A stretch of 32,204 nt of DNA. It comes from Clostridiales bacterium UBA7573 (GTDB lineage Bacteria; Bacillota; Clostridia; Oscillospirales; CAG-272). Each line of letters begins with the position of its first letter. The first letter of the stretch is position 1. The notes under the pieces were generated by a model, which did no database searches, was not told where the DNA came from, and saw only the letters and a list, made by a program, of their open reading frames with translations. Of this stretch, positions 7,397 through 14,391 are shown piece by piece. The position numbers were made by a program, and so were the translations under genes. The DNA lies in the NCBI GenBank assembly GCA_002477905.1, contig DLLB01000009.1, forward strand, positions 1 to 32,204, written 5' to 3'.

Positions 7397-7405
7397 GCGA
7401 ACCAC

Positions 7406-7435
7406 TTGACTTTCCCAAGGCAAAAATGTTAGAAT
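7406..7435 (+). promoter_or_regulatory. Promoter of the first solute-binding lipoprotein gene
   Basis: TTGACT (7406-7411), 18-base spacer, TAGAAT (7430-7435). Confidence 0.7.
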
Positions 7436-7474
7436 GAATCTAAGGAAAACATTCTGTTTATCAGGAGGGATTTT

Positions 7475-9013
7475 ATGAAACGATTCACAAGAATTCTTGG
7501 TCTTGTGCTCGCCTTGCTCACGGTATGCAGCCTTTGCACCTTATTTGTAGCATGCGGCGACGATCCGGCGCCGGCGCCGGACGACGGCGACAAAAGCGAG
7601 AATTTGCTCGATGTCACCAAATACAGCGGCAGAACCTGCAGAATCTGGATCCGCAAAGGCTTTGTCGATCCGATTTGGGTGGAAGAAGCTGGTGTGTCCA
7701 ACACCAGCCGCGCTACCAGAAAGCGCATTGAAGCGATCAAAGACAAGACCGGTATCCAAATTGAAGCGATCGAATCACAGACCAGCGCGACTGACTATGA
7801 CGCTAAAAACGGGGATACCGCGGTGCTGGATGCCATGATGAAGGCAAACGATCCGGAAACCACGCCGGATATTCTCATGCCCGGCGGCGTGTCCGCCTGC
7901 ACCCTTGCGGCAATGGGCTACTTCATTGACTTGGACTCGGACAAAGCGCCGTATATCGACTTGACGCACCCCGGCTGGCAGTCGCAGGCAAACGACGCGC
8001 TTTCTATCTGCGGCACTTACTATACCGTTTCCGGTATGTTCTCCACCCGTGGATTTGCTTCCGTTGCCTGCATCGCGTTCAACAAGAAATATCTTGGCGA
8101 ATTGCCGGAATTTCCGAGCGTAGAGGGCGACAACGAAACCAATGACCTGCAGTTTAAGAAGCTGTACGATCTTGCAAAGGAAGGCAGCGGCACGACCGGC
8201 GGCTGGACCTATCCGAAGATGATCAGCTATATTGCAAAGTCTTATAAAGACGCGGATGCGGACGGTAAGAAATCGGGCGGCGATGAATATGGCTATGTAT
8301 ATTCGATCAACAACGCTTACGCGGTGCATCTTGCGTGCGGTATCCACTATGTACAGCCGAACGAATTCGGTATGCCGGAGGTCGTTGCCAATACGCCGGC
8401 AGTGTTGGATGTGCTGAACTGGTTGCAGGATAATATCCAGCGGCAGGATTACAGCTACGGCGCACAGGATGGGGAGGACGTACACTCGATCTTCTGGAAT
8501 ACGGAAATCGGTGCGGTCGAAAGTATGTCGAAAATCGACGATTTCAGCTTCGGAATCCTGCCGATGCCGAAATTCAATGACGCGCAGGAAAACTACTGCG
8601 GATTTGCCCATGCATGGAGTACCATTCTTGCCGCAATTCCGGCATGCGCAAAAGATACGGAATTCAGTTCTTTCTGCCTGCAGCTGATTACCGAAATGGG
8701 CTATACCCCTTGGGCTGAGGGCGTTACCACGCTGTATGATGCATATATCACCGACTCCTTGTACGGTCGGTTTGCCCCGTCGGATCTGGATAAAGAGATG
8801 TTTGACATTATTCTGCCGTCCTTGGTGTATGATATGTCTGACTTCTACCGTGGATGGAGAGCTGCCAACAATGATACACTGGCAAACCTGATCCGCAATG
8901 CGTTCAACAGCGGCAACGCGGACTTCAACTCTACGGTGAGCAGTGTTGCCGATGCGTATGCGCTTCATATTCGGGAGACTTTGGAGAATCTCGGCTTGAT
9001 CCGTCACGAATAA
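7475..9013 (+). CDS. Extracellular solute-binding lipoprotein, copy 1
   Basis: A 512-residue lipoprotein of the carbohydrate-type extracellular solute-binding superfamily. The signal peptide ends in lipobox FVAC with the lipidated cysteine at residue 27, followed by a short Asp/Pro/Ala linker. Segments such as ILMPGG, YFIDLDSD, YTVSGMFSTRG, GFAHAWSTILAAIP and FCLQLITEMGY recur in all three neighbouring copies. It would bind a ligand outside the membrane and deliver it to an ABC permease, but no permease or ATPase is near. GGAGG is 7 bases before the ATG. It has its own promoter and terminator, so it is a separate transcription unit. Between residues 330 and 350 it differs most from copies 2 and 3. 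Sugar specificity is a guess from the family. Confidence 0.9.
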   Translation: MKRFTRILGLVLALLTVCSLCTLFVACGDDPAPAPDDGDKSENLLDVTKYSGRTCRIWIRKGFVDPIWVEEAGVSNTSRATRKRIEAIKDKTGIQIEAIESQTSATDYDAKNGDTAVLDAMMKANDPETTPDILMPGGVSACTLAAMGYFIDLDSDKAPYIDLTHPGWQSQANDALSICGTYYTVSGMFSTRGFASVACIAFNKKYLGELPEFPSVEGDNETNDLQFKKLYDLAKEGSGTTGGWTYPKMISYIAKSYKDADADGKKSGGDEYGYVYSINNAYAVHLACGIHYVQPNEFGMPEVVANTPAVLDVLNWLQDNIQRQDYSYGAQDGEDVHSIFWNTEIGAVESMSKIDDFSFGILPMPKFNDAQENYCGFAHAWSTILAAIPACAKDTEFSSFCLQLITEMGYTPWAEGVTTLYDAYITDSLYGRFAPSDLDKEMFDIILPSLVYDMSDFYRGWRAANNDTLANLIRNAFNSGNADFNSTVSSVADAYALHIRETLENLGLIRHE

Positions 9014-9037
9014 GTTTCTGTTTCCTCTGTTTTTGCA

Positions 9038-9069
9038 GCCGCCGTTCCATATGGAACGGCGGCTTTTTT
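9038..9069 (+). terminator. Terminator after lipoprotein copy 1
   Basis: A 26-base perfect palindrome (9038-9063), effectively an 11-bp GC-rich stem with an ATAT loop, followed by six T. Confidence 0.93.
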
Positions 9070-9228
9070 GTGTTTTGCGCGGACCGGAAGAAATGCATAA
9101 TTTGCAGTTTTTACATATATGTAGAAGGATGTAGAAGCGATTCCCAAAAATCTGTACAAAAAATCGGGTATGAAATTGTAAAAATAATAGAAAATAGAAA
9201 AAACAGACGCTTTTTCAAAGGGAAGTGC

Positions 9229-9257
9229 TTGACTTTTGGGGTGGTTTTTGATAGGAT
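9229..9257 (+). promoter_or_regulatory. Promoter of lipoprotein copy 2
   Basis: TTGACT (9229-9234), 17-base spacer, TAGGAT (9252-9257). The 5' leader then carries a small hairpin (GCGGGG/CCCTGC, about 9268-9284) matched in copy 3. Confidence 0.75.
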
Positions 9258-9307
9258 AGTATCAAACAGCGGGGGAAAACCCTGCCGTATCGTTTTAGGA
9301 GGAAATT

Positions 9308-10861
9308 ATGAAACGATTCACAAGAATTTTGGGACTCGTTTTGGCACTGCTGACAGTATGCAGTCTTTGCACACTGTTTGTCGCATGCGGAGACGATCCC
9401 ACACCGACACCCGGACCGAGCGAGGATGACACGGAAAAACTGTTGGACATCACCAAATACAGCGGCAGAACCTGCAGGATCTGGATCCGCAAGGGCTTTG
9501 TGGCTCCGATTTGGGTGGAGGAAGCCGGCGTTTCCAACACAAGCCGTGCTACCAGAAAACGCATTGAAGCAATTCAAGACAAGACCGGTATCAAAATTGA
9601 GCCCATTGAATCCTCGACTGTTGCGACTGTCTATGAGGGTGCCGGTGGGGACACTTTTGTATTGGATGCCATGATGAAAGCAAACGATCCGGAACAAACA
9701 CCGGACATTCTGATGCCCGGCGGCGTGTCCGCCTGCACGCTTGCTTCCATGGGCTACTTCATTGACTTAGACTCGGACAAAGCGCCGTATATCGATTTAA
9801 CGCACCCCGGCTGGCAGTCGCAGGCAAACGACGCACTTTCTATCTGCGGTACCTACTATACCGTTTCCGGTATGTTCTCCACCCGTGGATTTGAGTCGGT
9901 TGGTTGCATGTACTTTAATAAAGATTTGCTCGGTACGTTGCCGGCGTTCCCGACGGTGGAAGGCGACAATGAAACCAGAGATAAGCAGTTTGCAAGCCTG
10001 TACGAGCTTGCAAAAGAAGGCAACAACGCCAAAGGCGGCTGGACCTTCCCGAAAATGCTCAGCTATGTTTCCCAGTATTATGTGGATGACGACGGCAAAG
10101 CGGGCAAAACCGAAGGCGATACGTTTGGCTATACCTATTCGATCAACAACGCCTATGCGACGCATCTTGCCTGCGGCATTCATTATGTAGAGCAGGATGA
10201 AAACGGCATCCCGAAAGTCGTTGCCAACACGGAGCAGGTTTTGGATGTGCTGGAGTGGTTGCGCGCCAATATTCAGCAGAAGGATTTTGCATGGGGCGGT
10301 GCGGACAATTACGCCGGATTCCGCGGCGGTAAGGTTGTGTTCGCCAACGGCGAAGTCGGGAACCTTTCCGGTCATTCTGCGGTAGAAAACTTTAATTTTG
10401 GTGTATTGCCGATGCCGAAATTCAACGACGCACAGGAAAACTACTGCGGCTTTGCACACGCATGGAGCACTTTGCTTGCCGCGATTCCGGCTTGCGCAAA
10501 AGATACGGAATTCAGTTCTTTCTGCTTGCAGCTGATTACGGAAATGGGCTACACCCCATGGGCGGATGGCATCACCACGTTGTACGACGCGTATGTCACC
10601 GACTCTTTGATCGGACGTTATGCGCCGTCTGATTATGATATTGAAATGTTGCAGATCGTATTGCCGTCTCTGGTGTACGATATGTCCGACTTCTACTATG
10701 GTTGGAGAGCCAGCGGACAGTCCACCCTTGCCAACATGATGCGGAACGCGTTCAACAACGGCAGTGCAGACTTCAAGTCTACGGCGGATTCCGTGGCAGA
10801 TGCTTATGCAACCAATATCCTGCAGACGCTGGAAAAACTTGGACTGATCCGGCACGAATAA
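9308..10861 (+). CDS. Extracellular solute-binding lipoprotein, copy 2
   Basis: A 517-residue paralogue of copies 1 and 3, with the same 27-residue lipoprotein signal peptide (lipobox FVAC) and nearly the same sequence through the first 180 residues. The linker after the cysteine (PTPTPG, then acidic) differs. In the C-terminal lobe it shares with copy 3 a segment around residues 335-360 (NYAGF, GGKVVFANGEVGNLSG) that copy 1 replaces with unrelated sequence, so copies 2 and 3 probably bind related ligands. AGGAGG lies 7 bases upstream of the ATG. It has its own promoter and terminator. Family placement as a carbohydrate-type binding protein is by general resemblance; ligand unknown and no cognate permease in view. 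Confidence 0.9.
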   Translation: MKRFTRILGLVLALLTVCSLCTLFVACGDDPTPTPGPSEDDTEKLLDITKYSGRTCRIWIRKGFVAPIWVEEAGVSNTSRATRKRIEAIQDKTGIKIEPIESSTVATVYEGAGGDTFVLDAMMKANDPEQTPDILMPGGVSACTLASMGYFIDLDSDKAPYIDLTHPGWQSQANDALSICGTYYTVSGMFSTRGFESVGCMYFNKDLLGTLPAFPTVEGDNETRDKQFASLYELAKEGNNAKGGWTFPKMLSYVSQYYVDDDGKAGKTEGDTFGYTYSINNAYATHLACGIHYVEQDENGIPKVVANTEQVLDVLEWLRANIQQKDFAWGGADNYAGFRGGKVVFANGEVGNLSGHSAVENFNFGVLPMPKFNDAQENYCGFAHAWSTLLAAIPACAKDTEFSSFCLQLITEMGYTPWADGITTLYDAYVTDSLIGRYAPSDYDIEMLQIVLPSLVYDMSDFYYGWRASGQSTLANMMRNAFNNGSADFKSTADSVADAYATNILQTLEKLGLIRHE

Positions 10862-10877
10862 TTGAAAAATTCACAAA

Positions 10878-10910
10878 ATGCACACACTCTATCAGGGTGT
10901 GTGCATTTTT
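10878..10910 (+). terminator. Terminator after lipoprotein copy 2
   Basis: ATGCACACAC (10878-10887) pairs with GTGTGTGCAT (10897-10906), then a T run. Confidence 0.9.
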
Positions 10911-11008
10911 TATAGGGGGGATTCTTGAAAACTGCACAAAAACACAGTATAAAAATTGTGAGATTGATAGAAAATTACGGAGGGCGACGACTTTTTAGGG
11001 GGATAATC

Positions 11009-11037
11009 TTGACTTTTTTCCGTTTTTTCAGTATAAT
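11009..11037 (+). promoter_or_regulatory. Promoter of lipoprotein copy 3
   Basis: TTGACT (11009-11014), 17-base T-rich spacer, TATAAT (11032-11037). This has the best -10 box of the three copies. A hairpin GCAGGG-aaag-CCCTGC follows at 11052-11067. Confidence 0.85.
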
Positions 11038-11092
11038 AAGAATATCAATCAGCAGGGAAAGCCCTGCGGCTCTATTTTTTAGGAGGAAAATT

Positions 11093-12643
11093 ATGAAACG
11101 ATTCACAAGAATTCTTGGTCTTGTGCTTGCCTTGCTCACGGTGTGCAGCCTTTGCACCTTGTTCGTGGCATGCGGCGACGATCCGGCGCCGGCGCCGAAT
11201 GGCGGCGAGGACAGCGACAATCTGCTGGATGTGACCAAGTTCAGCGGCAGAACGTGCAGAATCTGGATCCGGAAAGGCTTTGTCGATCCGATTTGGGTGG
11301 AAGAAGCCGGTGTGTCCAACACCAGCCGCGCTACCAGAAAACGCATTGAAGCAATTCAAGACAAGACCGGTATCAAAATTGAAGCGATTGAATCGCAGAC
11401 CAACGCGACCGACTATGATGGCGCAAACGGCGACACTGCGGTGCTGAACGCGATGCTGAAGGCAAACGATCCGGAAACCACACCGGATATTCTGATGCCC
11501 GGCGGTGTGTCCGCCTGCACGTTGGCAGGTATGGGCTACTTCATCGACCTGGACTCTGATCTGGCACCGTATATCGACTTGACGCATCCCGGCTGGCAGT
11601 CGCAGGCAAACGACGCACTCTCTATCTGCGGCACTTACTATACCGTTTCCGGTATGTTCTCCATCCGTGGATTTGAGTCTGTTGCTTGCATGTACTTCAA
11701 CAAGGACTTGGTAGCGACGTTGCCGGAATTCCCGACTGTGGAAGGCGACAATGAAACCAGAGATAAGCAGTTCCAGAAACTGTACGACCTTGCAAGAGAA
11801 GGCAACGGCAATGAGGGCGGTTGGACTTTCCCGCAGATGCTCAGCTATGCTTCTCAGTATGGCGCGGATGATGACGGTACTCCCGGTAAATCCGATGGCG
11901 ATACGTTCGGTTATTCTTATTCTTACAACAATGCCTATGCAACACAGCTTGCGTGCGGTATCCATTTTTTACAGCAGAACGAATACGGCGTTCCGGAAGT
12001 AGTTTCCAACAAGCAGGACGTATATGACGTGCTGGTTTGGTTGGTAGAGAATGTGCAGAAGAAAGATTATTGCTGGGCTGGCGCGGATGCTTATGGTGGT
12101 TTCAGCAACGGAAAGGTCATGTTCACCAATGCAGAAGTTGGCAACCTTTCCGGCTACTCTGCAAAAGATAACTTCAACTTTGGTGTGTTGCCGATGCCGA
12201 AGTACAACGATAAGCAACTCAATTACTGCGGCTTTGCACACGCATGGAGCACCATTCTTGCTGCAATCCCGACTTGCGCACAGGATACCGAATTCAGTTC
12301 TTTCTGCCTGCAGCTCCTGACGGAAATGGGCTATACCCCTTGGGCTGAGGGCGTTACTACGCTGTATGACGCATATGTCACCGACTCTGTGTACGGTCGT
12401 TATGCGCCGTCCGATCTGGATACGGAAATGTTAAAGATCGTGTTGCCGTCTCTGGTATACGATATGTCCGACTTCTATCGCGGATGGAAAGCAAACGGCA
12501 GCGATACGCTTGCAAACATGATGAGAAACGTGTTCAACAGAGGCGAAACAAGCTTTATGTCCGAAACGGATAAAGTGGCAACCGCATATGAAACCAATAT
12601 CTACACGACGTTGGTAGCACTTGGATTGATTAGAGAAGAATAA
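11093..12643 (+). CDS. Extracellular solute-binding lipoprotein, copy 3
   Basis: A 516-residue third paralogue with the same signal peptide and lipobox (C27). The ATG at 11093 follows AGGAGG at 7 bases; the open frame reaches back to 10925 but passes through the promoter. Like copy 2 it has the AYGGF, GKVMFTNAEVGNLSG segment in the C-terminal lobe, and its first 30 codons are close to copy 1 at the DNA level, so the array looks like a mosaic of duplication and conversion. It ends with a strong terminator. No transporter membrane genes follow, so the permease that would use it must lie elsewhere or be shared. Confidence 0.9.
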   Translation: MKRFTRILGLVLALLTVCSLCTLFVACGDDPAPAPNGGEDSDNLLDVTKFSGRTCRIWIRKGFVDPIWVEEAGVSNTSRATRKRIEAIQDKTGIKIEAIESQTNATDYDGANGDTAVLNAMLKANDPETTPDILMPGGVSACTLAGMGYFIDLDSDLAPYIDLTHPGWQSQANDALSICGTYYTVSGMFSIRGFESVACMYFNKDLVATLPEFPTVEGDNETRDKQFQKLYDLAREGNGNEGGWTFPQMLSYASQYGADDDGTPGKSDGDTFGYSYSYNNAYATQLACGIHFLQQNEYGVPEVVSNKQDVYDVLVWLVENVQKKDYCWAGADAYGGFSNGKVMFTNAEVGNLSGYSAKDNFNFGVLPMPKYNDKQLNYCGFAHAWSTILAAIPTCAQDTEFSSFCLQLLTEMGYTPWAEGVTTLYDAYVTDSVYGRYAPSDLDTEMLKIVLPSLVYDMSDFYRGWKANGSDTLANMMRNVFNRGETSFMSETDKVATAYETNIYTTLVALGLIREE

Positions 12644-12689
12644 CCCTAAACTGTTTTTTTGCAAGATACTTCCTTTCTACTTGCAAAGG

Positions 12690-12722
12690 CAGAGACGAGC
12701 TTCGGCTCGTCTCTGTTTTTTT
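12690..12722 (+). terminator. Terminator after lipoprotein copy 3
   Basis: CAGAGACGAGC (12690-12700), TTCG tetraloop, GCTCGTCTCTG (12705-12715), then seven T. Confidence 0.95.
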
Positions 12723-12807
12723 CGGAAAAAGCAACCGTTCCTACAAGGGATAGGGCAGTCGGCACGGTCGTGCGACTGCTTTGAAAATGGAAAAACGAAG
12801 AAAAGAA

Positions 12808-12841
12808 AAATTCCGCATATCCGATTGGATATGCGGAATTT
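12808..12841. terminator. Terminator of the phosphotransacylase gene
   Basis: A perfect 15-bp stem, 12808-12822 with 12827-12841, loop GATT. Read on the minus strand it follows the stop codon at 12861 by about 20 bases and is followed by a short T-containing stretch. Confidence 0.75.
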
Positions 12842-12860
12842 GTTTTGATTTGTGAAAAAA

Positions 12861-13430
12861 TTATTTGACGATCTCGCCCATGCATTTTCCGAATGCGCAA
12901 GCGGCATTGGATTCGTCGGTATCAATATGCATTGCCAACGCATAGGAGGGGCTGACGCGTACCACGACGTCGCCGTAGATGGTGGCGCGCTCCGCGGATT
13001 GAATGCGGACGTTGACAATTTCCTTGTCTTTGACGCCAAAAGCTTCTGCGTCAGCAGGCGTCATGTGGATGTGCCGTTTTGCGGCAATGACGCCCTCGGC
13101 AAGCGCAATCTCTCCGCAGGGACCAACCAACTTGCAGGCGCCGCTTCCGGCAGTGTCGCCGCTTTCGCGCACCGGTGCATTGACGCCGAGCGTCCGCGCG
13201 TCGGTCAGGGAAACTTCCACCTGATCGGCTTTGCGAGTAGGACCTAATACGATGACATTTTTGATCTCGTTTTTCGGACCGACGATGGTCAGCCGTTCTT
13301 CGCAGGCATACTGTCCGGGCTGGCTCAGGTCCTTTTTCTTGGTCAGGGTTGCGCCCTTGCCGAATAAGATTTCTACGCTTGCGTCGGTTAAGTGAATGTG
13401 TCTTGCGGATGTTTCTACGATAAATTCCAT
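12861..13430 (-). CDS. PduL-family phosphate acyltransferase
   Basis: A 189-residue phosphotransacylase that interconverts acyl-CoA plus phosphate with acyl-phosphate plus CoA. Both halves of the PduL fold carry the metal-binding histidine motif: S-A-R-H-I-H-L (residues 8-14) and A-K-R-H-I-H-M (117-123), and a third histidine lies in YALAMHIDTDE. It starts directly with the domain and lacks the N-terminal encapsulation extension of microcompartment versions, and no shell genes are nearby, so it probably acts in the cytosol as the phosphotransacetylase of acetate fermentation in place of Pta. No acetate kinase gene is in the window. It is monocistronic with a promoter at 13514-13542. Confidence 0.93.
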   Translation of the reverse strand: MEFIVETSARHIHLTDASVEILFGKGATLTKKKDLSQPGQYACEERLTIVGPKNEIKNVIVLGPTRKADQVEVSLTDARTLGVNAPVRESGDTAGSGACKLVGPCGEIALAEGVIAAKRHIHMTPADAEAFGVKDKEIVNVRIQSAERATIYGDVVVRVSPSYALAMHIDTDESNAACAFGKCMGEIVK

Positions 13431-13513
13431 TTCTTTTCACCTTCGTATAAAAACTTGAAAGAATTCCCATACTATTTGGACGATCCTCGCACAGGATTCT
13501 ATCTCTATCAGGT

Positions 13514-13542
13514 ATTATACTCTATTTACAGGACAATGTAAA
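13514..13542 (-). promoter_or_regulatory. Promoter of the phosphotransacylase gene with inverted repeat
   Basis: Minus-strand TTTACA (13542-13537), 17-base spacer, TATAAT (13519-13514). The -35 box is one arm of an inverted repeat TTTACA-N6-TGTAAA (13525-13542), so a regulator bound there would compete with RNA polymerase. Confidence 0.75.
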
Positions 13543-13582
13543 GAGTTTTTTGTGAAAAAGCGGGAAATGGAGGAAGATTTTT

Positions 13583-14296
13583 ATGCAAAATCAGGAGAAA
13601 GAGACGCCGGATCTTTCGGAGGACGTGGAGGTCGTGCTCTCACGGGCGCAAAATGTACGGGATTTCGGCGCGGTGGAGGCAGATCGGGACGGGTGCAGAA
13701 TTTATTGTATGACCGTGATCGGACAGGTAGAGGGGCACTATCTTGCGGATTCTACGCAGAAAACGACCAAGTATGAGCATTTGATGCCGCTGTTATTCTC
13801 CGTCGAGGAGAGTGCGGAAATTGACGGGTTATTGGTTCTGCTCAATACCGTCGGCGGCGATGTGGAAGCGGGACTGGCGATTGCGGAATTGATCGCGGGT
13901 ATGCGCAAACCGACGGTATCCCTGGTCTTAGGCGGCGGGCATTCGATCGGTGTGCCGCTTGCGGTCAGCGCGAAGCGCTCTTTTATCGTGCCGAGTGCGA
14001 GTATGACGCTCCATCCGGTGCGGATGAACGGCTTGGTGATCGGTGCGCCGCAGACGTATGCCTATTTTGAGCAGATGCAGGCGCGGATCTGCCGTTTTGT
14101 TGCGTCGCATTCGCAGATTACGGAGGATGCGCTTCGCCGTCTGATGATGCGCACGGATGAAATTGCGACGGATATGGGCACGATCCTCGGCGGAGAAGAA
14201 GCGGTGCGCGCGGGAATCATAGATCGCGTGGGCGGTCTTGCGGACGCCATCGCCGCGCTCCGCGAGATGGCAAAGGACGCAAAAGGCACAGCGTGA
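13583..14296 (+). CDS. tepA: TepA/ClpP-like serine protease
   Basis: A 237-residue member of the ClpP/crotonase fold closely resembling Bacillus TepA (YmfB), the translocation-enhancing protein reported to assist protein secretion. Shared landmarks are TVIGQVEGH (44-52), KTTKYEHLMP (60-69), LLNTVGGDVEAGLAIAE (86-102) and the serine motif GGGHSIG with S121. H144 in TLHPVRMNG is the likely second catalytic residue, as in ClpP. It therefore seems active, cytoplasmic or membrane-associated, and oligomeric. GGAGG lies about 9 bases before the ATG. The gene is divergent from the phosphotransacylase gene. A frame starting at 13552 overlaps it in another phase and is not real. Confidence 0.9.
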   Translation: MQNQEKETPDLSEDVEVVLSRAQNVRDFGAVEADRDGCRIYCMTVIGQVEGHYLADSTQKTTKYEHLMPLLFSVEESAEIDGLLVLLNTVGGDVEAGLAIAELIAGMRKPTVSLVLGGGHSIGVPLAVSAKRSFIVPSASMTLHPVRMNGLVIGAPQTYAYFEQMQARICRFVASHSQITEDALRRLMMRTDEIATDMGTILGGEEAVRAGIIDRVGGLADAIAALREMAKDAKGTA

Positions 14297-14349
14297 AGGA
14301 GATTCTGCATGGCGGATTCTTTTCGGAAGATTTTCGCGGGGGATTTCCA

Positions 14350-14381
14350 AAGGGGGCGCCTTTCGAAACAGGCGCCCCCTT
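14350..14381. terminator. GC-rich hairpin between convergent genes
   Basis: AAGGGGGCGCCT (14350-14361) pairs with AGGCGCCCCCTT (14370-14381). It lies between the ends of tepA (plus) and pyrG (minus). No strong T run follows directly on either strand, so termination efficiency is uncertain. Confidence 0.55.
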
Positions 14382-14391
14382 GACGGAAACT

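Noticed and set aside
7775..9007. 410-codon antisense frame in lipoprotein copy 1, with similar ones in copies 2 and 3
   Set aside because: Exact shadows of conserved coding sequence; they recur only because the copies are paralogous, and lack ribosome sites and promoters.
7475..12643. Tandem paralogues as a mobile element or phage-borne array
   Set aside because: No transposase, integrase, terminal repeats or attachment sites flank them; ordinary tandem duplication suffices.
13552..13776. Alternative frame at the start of tepA
   Set aside because: Overlaps tepA in another phase with G-rich low-complexity translation; the tepA frame has the ribosome site and family motifs.
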